A stretch of DNA of 8,892 bases from TC-15 sp034437275 (GTDB lineage: Bacteria > Chloroflexota > Anaerolineae > Aggregatilineales > Aggregatilineaceae), in the NCBI GenBank assembly GCA_034437275.1, contig DAOTUD010000099.1, positions 1 through 8,892 of the forward strand. Direction: 5' to 3'. Below the pieces are notes generated by a model. The model was not told the origin of the DNA. It saw only the letters and a program-made list of their open reading frames with translations, and ran no database searches. A program made the translations under genes and the position numbers. Each line of letters opens with the position of its first letter. Within the stretch, counting starts at the first letter, position 1. Shown piece after piece: positions 1 to 7,176 of the stretch.

Positions 1-272
1 AAGATGGCAAGATGCCAGATCGTGACGAGGAAGAAGAACGGCCCGACCGGGTGAAAATCAACCGCCGCGGCCAGCCGCCCGTTTGCTGTCGCGTGGAAGG
101 CGCGCGTGAGGCCGGTCGTCAGGCAGGGGATGCCGATCAGCACGTCCGGCACGCAGATCAGCGGCGGCAAATCACCGGGCGCGACCCAGCGGCTCACCGC
201 CAGCATCGCGCCCAGGCCCGCCGCGATCACACCGTAAAACGCGCGGCGGCGTTGTCCCGTCCGGTACCTCAC
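1..272 (-). CDS. DUF2752-like membrane protein, C-terminus cut by window edge
   Basis: The first 90 codons are visible and the frame stays open to the left edge. The chosen start is GTG at 272-270, which overlaps the TGA of the preceding gene as GTGA and so suggests translational coupling; a later in-frame ATG at codon 23 is the alternative. A basic N-terminus (residues 2-10) leads into a hydrophobic stretch (12-27). Then come Cys40 and a segment reading I-P-C-L-T-T-G-L-T-R-A around residues 48-58, followed by N-G-R-L-A-A-A-V and D-F-H-P-V-G (64-77). A second hydrophobic stretch begins at about residue 78. This order, PC-x-x-x-G-(L/M)-TRA followed by a short helix and FHP, is the hallmark of DUF2752, a small membrane family of unknown function. 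The usual PGCG core is LTTG here. With its partner it probably forms a two-gene membrane-protein unit. Family call fairly sure; function unknown. Confidence 0.72.
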   Translation of the reverse strand, partial: MRYRTGQRRRAFYGVIAAGLGAMLAVSRWVAPGDLPPLICVPDVLIGIPCLTTGLTRAFHATANGRLAAAVDFHPVGPFFFLVTIWHLAI

Positions 273-682
273 ATGCTGGGAAGCACAAACACAAAGAGCA
301 TCCCGACCACCCATAAGCCAAGACCGATCCAGGCGATGATCTCGGCAGCATCAGCCGTGCCGCGCCCCTGTTCGCCGGGCATCAGGATTTCCTTCGCCTG
401 GCGCGCCCGCCAGATCGCGAACGGCTCCAGGATCACGGCACAAACAAAGACGCCGATAATGGACGCGATCAACGCGCCGGTCGCGTTGTTGCGCGCCTGC
501 TGCTTGGCGACCGGATCGCCAACCCCGCCCCCATACGTCCCCGGCGGGCCGTACGGCTGGCCCTGTGGCGGATACGGCTGCTGGCCAGGCGGCGGCGGTG
601 GGGGCGGCGGCGCTTGCGGGGGCTGCTGGCCGGGTGGTGGCGGTGGGGGCGGCGGTGGGGTACGGTTTTGTTCCTCAGACAT
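269..682 (-). CDS. Proline-rich N-terminus plus two-TM (DUF4190-like) membrane protein
   Basis: 137 residues. I chose the ATG at 682-680 because an AGGGAGG-type ribosome site (691-697) lies 8 nt before it; an upstream in-frame ATG at 712 would put that site inside the gene. Residues 9-17 are nine prolines and 25-32 are eight prolines, each followed by GQQP. A Pro/Gly/Tyr-rich linker runs to about residue 55. Two membrane helices follow, at about 68-90 and 112-135, joined by a charged loop (R-A-R-Q-A-K). A disordered Pro/Gln/Gly/Tyr-rich head on a two-helix hairpin is typical of DUF4190 and similar small actinobacterial and Chloroflexota proteins, whose role is not established. Both helices are close to the C-terminus, so the Pro-rich tail probably faces the cytoplasm. 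The polyproline runs would be expected to need EF-P for efficient translation. It is the first gene of a minus-strand pair with the DUF2752-like gene. Confidence 0.8.
   Translation of the reverse strand: MSEEQNRTPPPPPPPPPGQQPPQAPPPPPPPPGQQPYPPQGQPYGPPGTYGGGVGDPVAKQQARNNATGALIASIIGVFVCAVILEPFAIWRARQAKEILMPGEQGRGTADAAEIIAWIGLGLWVVGMLFVFVLPSM
576..655. repeat. Imperfect 35-bp direct repeat encoding the polyproline blocks
   Basis: Copies at 576-610 and 621-655 match at 32 of 35 positions and are offset by 45 bp (15 codons), so the frame is kept. Each encodes a run of prolines followed by GQQP on the minus strand. This is an in-frame internal duplication in G/C-skewed DNA and is probably prone to slippage and length change. 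Confidence 0.75.
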
Positions 683-718
683 TGGAATATCCTCCCTGAT
701 GGGTTTATGCACACTGTC

Positions 719-747
719 ATCATATTACAGTCTTGGGAGATGCACAA
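719..747 (-). promoter_or_regulatory. Putative promoter of the Pro-rich/DUF2752 pair
   Basis: Reading the minus strand, TTGTGC (747-742) is followed after 17 nt by TATGAT (724-719). The -10 is close to consensus and the -35 matches only its first half. The predicted transcript would start near 712 and include the AGGGAGG site before the ATG at 682. It is back to back with the plus-strand promoter at 756-784. Confidence 0.45.
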
Positions 748-755
748 AACGCCGC

Positions 756-784
756 TTGACAACGCGGCGATTCCGATCTAGGCT
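756..784 (+). promoter_or_regulatory. Putative sigma-70 promoter of the Cys-rich membrane gene
   Basis: A perfect TTGACA (756-761) is followed by a 17-nt spacer and TAGGCT (779-784), giving a predicted start near 791. The CTAG inverted-repeat array begins in the -10 element and covers the first part of the transcript, as expected of a promoter under repressor control. Confidence 0.6.
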
Positions 785-827
785 TGTACCTAGACTGACC
801 GGTCGGTCTAGACTTGACAGTCTAGAC
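778..827. promoter_or_regulatory. CTAG-centred operator array (three overlapping inverted repeats)
   Basis: Four CTAG tetramers occur in 50 bp (778, 790, 808, 822). They form three dyads. CTAGG at 778-782 faces CCTAG at 789-793. A 22-bp dyad at 790-811, centred on ACCGGT, pairs at 10 of 11 positions. A perfect 9-bp arm pair lies at 806-814 and 819-827 with a 4-bp spacer. The middle dyad, with its GACC-GGTC core, resembles operators of TetR-family repressors. No TetR gene is in the window, so the regulator is unidentified. The last dyad would also form a hairpin in the 5' leader, ending shortly before the ribosome site (AAGGA, 830-834) and the ATG at 844. Confidence 0.65.
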
Positions 828-843
828 GAAAGGACACATCACT

Positions 844-1290
844 ATGTCTCCCCGTTTTCACGGCCTGACCTCGCTGCTGTGGATTAGCGGTGCGCTGGCC
901 GTTGGATTCGGCGCGCTGTTTGCGACGGCATGGCCGTTGGGCGCCGCCTACCTCGTGTTGTGCGTGGCGGCGTTCGGCGTGATCATCGGCGCATTCTGCG
1001 CCAGGTGCCCGTGCCGGACACACTGCGCGCACGTGGTACCGGGCTGGCTGGCGCACAAATTCACCCACCGCGCGCCCGGCCCCTTCACGCAGACAGAACT
1101 GCTGGCGCTGGGCGCGGCCCTGTTGGCGATGCTGGGCCTGCCACTGATCGCGCTGTGGCACTATCCGGCCTGGCTGCTCGTATATGTGGCACTGATCGCG
1201 GTGGCGCTGGTGCAGATTCGCGCGTTTGTCTGCCGCGCCTGCGCCAACATCCACTGCCCGCTCAAGGACGCGCAGCACCCCGCCGCGTGA
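844..1290 (+). CDS. Small four-TM membrane protein with two cysteine clusters
   Basis: 148 residues. The ATG at 844 has AAGGA 9 nt upstream. Predicted membrane helices lie at about 9-29, 33-51, 85-105 and 108-127. Just after helix 2 is C52-x2-C55-x-C57-x3-C61-x-H63, followed by V-V-P-G. Just after helix 4 is C130-x2-C133-x4-C138-P. With an even number of helices before each, both clusters should lie on the same membrane face, and the positive residues near them suggest the cytoplasm. The two halves (two helices plus a Cys knuckle) look like a diverged duplication. The spacing could suit a zinc site, an Fe-S cluster or a thiol metal sensor; C-x2-C-x4-C-P is near, but not equal to, a ferredoxin motif. 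I do not recognise a named family. The strong promoter with an operator array points to induction by a specific signal, such as a metal or toxic compound; this is inference. Confidence 0.8.
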   Translation: MSPRFHGLTSLLWISGALAVGFGALFATAWPLGAAYLVLCVAAFGVIIGAFCARCPCRTHCAHVVPGWLAHKFTHRAPGPFTQTELLALGAALLAMLGLPLIALWHYPAWLLVYVALIAVALVQIRAFVCRACANIHCPLKDAQHPAA

Positions 1291-1357
1291 CGCAGCGCGC
1301 CACGCCAAACACAAATTGCGTTGACTGTGAATCACATCCGAGAGCGCTCCGGTTCGA

Positions 1358-2017
1358 TCAGGCCTGCTGCAGCACCTCGGCCAGCACGGTCTTCAGCGCA
1401 GGCAAATGCTGCGCGTGGTGCAGCGGTGCCCAGCGGCGGCGGCTGTGCAGCTTGCGGCTGTCGCCGTCGCCTTCCGGGCGGCTGATGTCCGGGTGGATCA
1501 TCGGGAACAGCAGCACCTCGCGCCCGCCCAGCGTGACGGAATGCGCCTGCCCGAGCGCGTCCTCGAAGGCCGGCGACAGCGCCAGATCGAAGAGTCGCCG
1601 GATGCGCTGGTAGACCAGATAGTCGGAGAGCGTGACCACTACGCGCGGCTGCACCAGCGCCAGCTCCTTGAGCAGCCAATGCTGCGTGCACACTTCCGCT
1701 GCTGCGCGGATGTCGGCGGTGTATTTCGCCTTGTGGGCGTACATTTCGTGTGGATGGCGGCACTTGAGCAGGTTGGTGATCCAGACATTTTCGCGCGGCA
1801 AGCCCAGCGGGGCCAGGTAGTGGTTTTCGAGCGCCTGCCCGCTGGTGGTGCTGGCGGCGAAGGGCATGTCCTGGTCTTCGGCCCAGGAAGGGCTTTCGCC
1901 GATGAACATCACGGGCACCGGCAGCGAGATATCCTGCGGCGGGATCGGCGGGTAGGCCGGGTCACTGAACGCGCAGGCCCGGCAGCGCCGTATGGAGTCG
2001 GTAAGTGAAGACTGCAT
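1358..2017 (-). CDS. Uracil-DNA glycosylase, family 4-like (Fe-S)
   Basis: 219 residues. I chose the ATG at 2017-2015 because AGGAG sits 5 nt upstream; an ATG at 2056 adds 13 residues but has no such site. The protein would excise uracil from DNA at the start of base excision repair. Four cysteines are placed like the 4Fe-4S ligands of family-4 enzymes: C12 and C15 (C-x2-C), C86 (T-N-L-L-K-C-R) and C110. Motif A is G-E-S-P-S-W-A-E-D at 40-48 (usual form G-E-A-P-G-x-x-E-D). F53 follows in M-P-F-A, and T-N-L-L-K-C is typical. Near the C-terminus the usual HPS motif is H175-P-D-I-S-R, followed by a Gly/Asp/Arg loop. Length is normal for the family. The changes in both catalytic motifs suggest a divergent subgroup, so substrate specificity is uncertain. 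It converges on the Cys-rich gene with a 67-nt gap in which I find no good terminator. Confidence 0.82.
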   Translation of the reverse strand: MQSSLTDSIRRCRACAFSDPAYPPIPPQDISLPVPVMFIGESPSWAEDQDMPFAASTTSGQALENHYLAPLGLPRENVWITNLLKCRHPHEMYAHKAKYTADIRAAAEVCTQHWLLKELALVQPRVVVTLSDYLVYQRIRRLFDLALSPAFEDALGQAHSVTLGGREVLLFPMIHPDISRPEGDGDSRKLHSRRRWAPLHHAQHLPALKTVLAEVLQQA

Positions 2018-2073
2018 CGTTGCTCCTGTGTGTGAGACGTCTAGCGGGTTAAACAACTTTTACTGCTACCCTA

Positions 2074-2079
2074 ACTATA
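2074..2079 (-). promoter_or_regulatory. Possible -10 box for the uracil-DNA glycosylase gene
   Basis: On the minus strand TATAGT lies about 57 nt before the chosen ATG, in an AT-richer stretch (2045-2135). No convincing -35 element is visible 16-18 nt upstream, so the call is weak. An 8-bp palindrome (AGACGTCT, 2035-2042) lies between it and the gene. Confidence 0.3.
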
Positions 2080-2189
2080 CCGCAGATTCGGCCAAAAGTA
2101 ATCGATTTCATAGAATTTTTGGAAGTTCTTTATGCCGGGCGGACGGGCGCGGCCTGGACGGCTGCGACTGAGCGCAGTGCCAAAAAGCA

Positions 2190-2218
2190 CTAACACCGAC
2201 GCCTGCTTGCGGTATAAT
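2190..2218 (+). promoter_or_regulatory. Promoter of the methylmalonyl-CoA mutase gene
   Basis: CTAACA (2190-2195) with a 17-nt spacer leads to a perfect TATAAT (2213-2218). The predicted start is near 2225, giving a leader of about 65 nt to the ATG at 2290. The leader holds two tandem GATTCTA copies (2238-2244, 2247-2253) of unknown meaning. Confidence 0.65.
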
Positions 2219-2226
2219 GCAGGCGT
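2199..2226. promoter_or_regulatory. Inverted repeat straddling the mutase -10 box (operator candidate)
   Basis: ACGCCTGC (2199-2206) and GCAGGCGT (2219-2226) are perfect 8-bp inverted arms around a 12-nt spacer that contains the TATAAT. A dimeric repressor bound here would block RNA polymerase. The arms are too far upstream in the transcription unit to act as a terminator. The regulator is not in the window. Confidence 0.6.
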
Positions 2227-2289
2227 TTTGAATTTCTGATTCTACCGATTCTATCTGGCAGCTACGCGCCGCATGGGGGCTGAATACGC

Positions 2290-3966
<1,677 letters not shown>

Positions 3967-3986
3967 GCACCGCGAAGGATGTAAGC

Positions 3987-4706
3987 ATGACAAGCGACAC
4001 ACAACACTATCTGATTATTGGGGCCGGGCGCAGCGGGTCGAGCCTGCTGGCGGCGATCCTGGCCGACGCAGGCGCGGCGTTCGGCATGGCGCATCGCGAG
4101 ACATGGGATCGCGGCGCAGGCGCATACGAGCATCCGCTGGTGCATCAGGCGCGGCGCTGGCACTCGCGTGCAGCCAAAATCGACGCCTCACTGATCCCGA
4201 ATGCATTGGGGCATGGCTTCTGCGTGCGGCGCATGAATCGCGCGCTCGACGAACTGCTGCGCCAGGTGCAGTTCGTCAAAGCTACCGACCTGGTGCATCT
4301 CGTGCCGATGATCGCGCGGCTGGGCTACGCGCCGGCGGTGATTGTCTCGTACCGCCCGTTTGCGGCATACGCGCGCAGCCGGCACCGTAAGAATGGCATG
4401 GACGTCGCGCACTTGCTGGACGACTACATCAACATTTACCGCACGGCGGCACTGCAACTCCAGGTGTACGGCGGCGGCGTGGTGAGCTACAGCGAACTGG
4501 TGGACCCGGCGCAAACGGCCTGGGCGGAGATGCTCGCCGCGCTGACCGGCCTCCCGGCAGAGAGCATCCTGGCGGCCCGTACGGCGCGCATCCAGCCAAC
4601 ACCGCGCAGCGACCCGCCCTTCGCGCTGCCGGTGGACCGCGCTGCGCTCGACCAACTGCACGCCACGTTCACCAGCCTGCTGGGCCGCGTCATCATGCCG
4701 GTGTGA
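3987..4706 (+). CDS. Small sulfotransferase-like P-loop protein
   Basis: 239 residues. ATG at 3987 with GAAGGA 7 nt upstream. It starts 20 nt after the mutase stop, so the two are probably co-transcribed. Residues 9-20 read L-I-I-G-A-G-R-S-G-S-S-L, the 5'-phosphosulfate-binding loop of PAPS-dependent sulfotransferases. Residues 119-133 (I-V-S-Y-R-P, then an Arg/Ser-rich helix) fit the strand-R-x-x-x-S part of the 3'-phosphate site. A third element, V-V-S-Y-S-E-L-V at 165-172, matches the late conserved strand of the family. Histidines near the expected base position (H36, H49, H53) are candidates. The protein is slightly short for a sulfotransferase, and there is no signal peptide, so it should be cytoplasmic. 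The acceptor cannot be told from the sequence. A link to propionyl-CoA metabolism is not obvious; co-transcription may be incidental. A kinase-like P-loop protein is the less likely alternative. Confidence 0.75.
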   Translation: MTSDTQHYLIIGAGRSGSSLLAAILADAGAAFGMAHRETWDRGAGAYEHPLVHQARRWHSRAAKIDASLIPNALGHGFCVRRMNRALDELLRQVQFVKATDLVHLVPMIARLGYAPAVIVSYRPFAAYARSRHRKNGMDVAHLLDDYINIYRTAALQLQVYGGGVVSYSELVDPAQTAWAEMLAALTGLPAESILAARTARIQPTPRSDPPFALPVDRAALDQLHATFTSLLGRVIMPV

Positions 4707-4758
4707 CGGGGCGCGCCCCACCACCACGCGCACCGCACACCACACCGCGCCCGCATTT
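4707..4758 (+). other. GC palindrome and C/A-rich 3' region after the sulfotransferase gene
   Basis: A 12-bp palindrome GGGGCGCGCCCC (4708-4719) directly follows the stop codon, but no T-run follows it. The next 35 nt or so on the plus strand are rich in C and A and poor in U, with repeated CAC and ACC, resembling a Rho-utilisation stretch. Rho-dependent ending of the mutase-sulfotransferase transcript here is plausible but not shown. Confidence 0.35.
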
Positions 4759-4786
4759 TCGACAGCCGCGATCATTGTGCTACACT
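4759..4786 (+). promoter_or_regulatory. Promoter of the biotin ligase gene
   Basis: TCGACA (4759-4764, 5 of 6 consensus) with a 16-nt spacer leads to TACACT (4781-4786). The predicted start is near 4793. An upstream in-frame ATG at 4777 would precede this start point, so the promoter supports the ATG at 4822 as the real translation start. Confidence 0.55.
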
Positions 4787-4821
4787 CTGCGTGGGCTAAT
4801 TCAACAGGAGAGAGCACGCTG

Positions 4822-5601
4822 ATGTTCACCACGAATGCGCTGCGGTCGGCGTTGGGCACGCGCCCGTTCCGCTACTACCCGCAGGTCGAGAGCACACAGA
4901 ACATCGCCCGCGAATGGGCCGCCGAGGACCCGTCGCTGAATGGCGCAGTCGTCATCGCCGACGAACAGACCGCCGGGCGTGGCCGCCAGGGCCGGGTGTG
5001 GCGCTCGCCGCCGGACGCGGGCCTGATGTGCAGCGTGATCCTGCGCCCGCAGATCGCGCCGGAGCACCTGCCGCGCCTGACCATCGCCGGGAGCGTGGCG
5101 GTCGTCGGGGCGTTCCCGTCCGAGATTTACCCCCGCGTCGCGCTCAAGTGGCCCAACGACGTGCTGATCGGCGGGCGCAAGGTGTGCGGCGTGCTGGCCG
5201 AGGCCAACTGGCAGGGCGACGATCTGCCAGCCGTGATCCTGGGTATCGGCATCAACGTGCGCGCCGACTTCAGCGGCAGCGAACTGGGCGACAGCGCCAC
5301 CAGCCTGGAGCCGGAACTGGGCCGCCGGATCGACCGGCTGGCACTGCTGGCCGCGCTGCTGGCACGTGTCGATCACTGGGCGGCACACATCGACAGCCCG
5401 GCGCTGATGGACGTGTACGCGTGCTGGCTGGGCACGCTCGGCAAGCGCGTCACGGTCTACACCGCACCGGACAAACACGACAGCCCAGCCTTCGAGGGTG
5501 TGGCGGAGTCGGTCGCCGAGGATGGCGCGCTGGCTGTGCGGCTGGATTCCGGGGAGGTACGGCGCATTGTCGCGGCGGATGTCGGGCTGGCCGAGGGATG
5601 A
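4822..5601 (+). CDS. birA: Biotin--[acetyl-CoA carboxylase] ligase (biotin-protein ligase)
   Basis: 259 residues from the ATG at 4822 (AGGAG about 11 nt upstream). It activates biotin with ATP to biotinyl-5'-AMP and attaches it to the lysine of biotin carboxyl carrier domains. Visible motifs are E-S-T-Q at 23-26, the biotinyl-AMP loop G-R-G-R-Q-G-R at 52-58, K-W-P-N-D at 109-113, R-K-V-C-G with the invariant Lys120, and G-I-G-I-N-V at 141-146. A small SH3-like C-terminal domain covers about 208-256. The N-terminal winged-helix domain of E. coli BirA is absent, so this is a class I, catalytic-only ligase that cannot itself repress biotin genes. It is cytoplasmic. Its likely clients, including propionyl-CoA carboxylase, would supply methylmalonyl-CoA to the mutase encoded just upstream. 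It has its own promoter. The assignment is secure. Confidence 0.95.
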   Translation: MFTTNALRSALGTRPFRYYPQVESTQNIAREWAAEDPSLNGAVVIADEQTAGRGRQGRVWRSPPDAGLMCSVILRPQIAPEHLPRLTIAGSVAVVGAFPSEIYPRVALKWPNDVLIGGRKVCGVLAEANWQGDDLPAVILGIGINVRADFSGSELGDSATSLEPELGRRIDRLALLAALLARVDHWAAHIDSPALMDVYACWLGTLGKRVTVYTAPDKHDSPAFEGVAESVAEDGALAVRLDSGEVRRIVAADVGLAEG

Positions 5602-5610
5602 GCGCCCCAC

Positions 5611-5638
5611 TTGACGCGGCGATCTGCGGCGCTACAAT
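5611..5638 (+). promoter_or_regulatory. Promoter upstream of the membrane-anchored unknown
   Basis: TTGACG (5611-5616) with a 16-nt spacer leads to TACAAT (5633-5638); each box is one base from consensus. It begins 10 nt after the birA stop. The predicted start, about 5645, coincides with the first base of a hairpin, so the new transcript would carry that hairpin at its 5' end. Confidence 0.6.
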
Positions 5639-5644
5639 CAGAGC

Positions 5645-5670
5645 GCCCGGCGGTATGCTGGGCACTTTTT
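5645..5670 (+). terminator. Hairpin plus T5 run, terminator of birA
   Basis: GCCCGGC (5645-5651) and GCTGGGC (5657-5663) pair over 7 bp with one G-U wobble and a 5-nt loop, followed after AC by five Ts (5666-5670). This fits a factor-independent terminator for transcripts arriving from birA. It overlaps the predicted start of the next transcription unit. Confidence 0.6.
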
Positions 5671-5695
5671 GATGATGTGATGGTGATATGATGGT

Positions 5696-7156
5696 ATGGG
5701 CATCAAATTAGACTGGCAGGTTGAATCCGAATACACGCAGCTCGACGCCGCCGAAGACCCCGCCGCGCGCCAGCACCGCCGCCGCGCACGCCGCCGGCTG
5801 GTGCTGCTCGTCGTGGGGCTGGTGAGCGTGCTGGCGCTGGTCGGCGGGCTGATCATCTGGCGGCTCAACCAGGTCGAGGCGCAGTACCGGCAGGACCTGG
5901 TCGACACCGTCAAGGCCGAGATCACCGCGCTGAAGGCCGGCAACGCGCAAGACTTCGCCGCCATCCAGCGCAGCTCCAGCACGACGTTTCTGGTGCAGCA
6001 GGAAGCCGAATACAACCAGTACCGGCAGTGGATCGAGCAGGGCCGCATCGACCTGACCAACAGCGGCGCGGTGCTGGATACCGCCATCGACGACCGGCGC
6101 GCGCGCGTCGTCGTCAAGGAGACGCTGGACGGCGCGCCGTACAAAGTGGTGTGGTTCTACTGGTACTACCAGGACGGCGACCCGGACGAGCGCGGCTGGC
6201 GGCGCGTGCCAGATGACCTCACTTTCTGGGGCAAGGAGCGCGCCCTCGACACCGAGCATGTGACGGTCAACTACCACGCGCTCGACGAGGATTTCGCGCA
6301 GGCACTCGCCCCGCAGATCAACACGTGGTGGACGCAGGGCTGCCAGATCGCGGGCTGCCCGGAGCCGGTCCCCGCGCTCCAGGTGGACATCGTGGCCGAA
6401 GCCCCGCCGCGCATCACCTGGGACACATACGACGACTGGACGCTGACGATCACCTCGCCGCTGCTGGACCGCGCCCGCCTCGACGATCCCCTCGCGCCGC
6501 ACATGGGGCGCGACATCGCCGGGGAGATCATCGGACAGATCGCGGCGCGGCAGGTGCGCTATCTGGCTGGGGACATGGTCCTGGTCAGCTACAGCGACGC
6601 GGTGTGGCTGGAGGGCAAGCTGGTGCAGTGGTTGGCGACCGCGATCCGCAACAGCGAGGCGTCACTCGCCGGCGATCCGGGCTTCACCGGCTCGCTGGTG
6701 CGGCTGTTTGGGCCGGACGCCCCACGCCTGATGCTGCACAGCCTGGCGGCCAACACCACGCTCGGCGATGCCCTGTTCGCGGTGACGGGCGTCTCCGCCG
6801 ACATGCTCAGCGCGGAGCAGCTCGATAATTTGAACTGGACGGGGTTCATTCTGTGGCGGCTGATGCTCGAATCGCAGCTTGCCCAGCCGGACACCAGCGG
6901 CGCATTCCTCACGCTGTACGACATGGCCAACCCGGACACCGCCCCCCTCGCCCACCAGCGCCAGGAAAGCCCGGCCCACGTCCTGCGCTACACCACCCAG
7001 GCCGATCTGCGCGTGGAGTCGGTGCAGGTCTGGCAAGACACCGCCACCGGGCACATCCTGATGATGGCTACCATCACCCGCCAGGAAAACGACACCACGC
7101 GCACCGAGTCGATCACATGGCGGCTGGCGCAAGGCTCCTGGCGACGCGTGAATTAG
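5696..7156 (+). CDS. Membrane-anchored extracytoplasmic protein of unknown function
   Basis: 486 residues. ATG 5696 is the first start after an in-frame TGA (5684); no normal ribosome site precedes it, only a GATG-rich leader. A cytoplasmic head of about 34 residues ends in an Arg-rich cluster (28-34). One membrane helix follows (about 35-55), then a Gln/Glu-rich, possibly coiled segment (59-115). This indicates an N-in anchor with about 430 residues outside. Residues 60-180, which end in paired aromatics (V-W-F-Y-W-Y-Y-Q at 152-159) and G-W-R-R-V-P, resemble an NTF2-like (SnoaL-type) fold, and the last 80 or so residues (ending G-S-W-R-R-V) look like a second one. C216 and C221 could form a disulfide. 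The middle (240-400) has the helix pattern of peptidase-MA-like Chloroflexota proteins, but there is no HExxH zinc site, so a protease role is not supported. Domain calls here are inference. Function not recognised. Confidence 0.75.
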   Translation: MGIKLDWQVESEYTQLDAAEDPAARQHRRRARRRLVLLVVGLVSVLALVGGLIIWRLNQVEAQYRQDLVDTVKAEITALKAGNAQDFAAIQRSSSTTFLVQQEAEYNQYRQWIEQGRIDLTNSGAVLDTAIDDRRARVVVKETLDGAPYKVVWFYWYYQDGDPDERGWRRVPDDLTFWGKERALDTEHVTVNYHALDEDFAQALAPQINTWWTQGCQIAGCPEPVPALQVDIVAEAPPRITWDTYDDWTLTITSPLLDRARLDDPLAPHMGRDIAGEIIGQIAARQVRYLAGDMVLVSYSDAVWLEGKLVQWLATAIRNSEASLAGDPGFTGSLVRLFGPDAPRLMLHSLAANTTLGDALFAVTGVSADMLSAEQLDNLNWTGFILWRLMLESQLAQPDTSGAFLTLYDMANPDTAPLAHQRQESPAHVLRYTTQADLRVESVQVWQDTATGHILMMATITRQENDTTRTESITWRLAQGSWRRVN

Positions 7157-7176
7157 CGCCAAAAGCCGCGCATCGC

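Noticed and set aside
12..887. 291-codon plus-strand frame over the divergent left region
   Set aside because: It runs antisense to two supported membrane genes and across a promoter-operator region; its Gly-rich segment is only the complement of the polyproline repeat.
1291..1357. Possible terminator between the convergent Cys-rich and uracil-DNA glycosylase genes (GAGCGCTC at 1342-1349)
   Set aside because: The 8-bp palindrome does not extend into a stable stem and has no T-run on either strand.
2161..2190. Small hairpins (CTGCG/CGCAG at 2162-2177 and GTGC/GCAC around an A-run)
   Set aside because: Stems of 4-5 bp in GC-rich DNA are expected by chance and do not match a riboswitch or terminator.
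4777..4821. Longer birA start at ATG 4777
   Set aside because: It would begin inside or before the predicted promoter and adds residues not expected for the family; the AGGAG lies downstream of it and fits ATG 4822.
4801..5610. 269-codon minus-strand frame antisense to birA
   Set aside because: It shadows a gene with unmistakable catalytic motifs; no ribosome site or family signature.
5598..5672. 24-codon frame starting at an ATGA overlap with the birA stop
   Set aside because: It lies over the next promoter and the terminator hairpin, and has no independent ribosome site or recognisable content.
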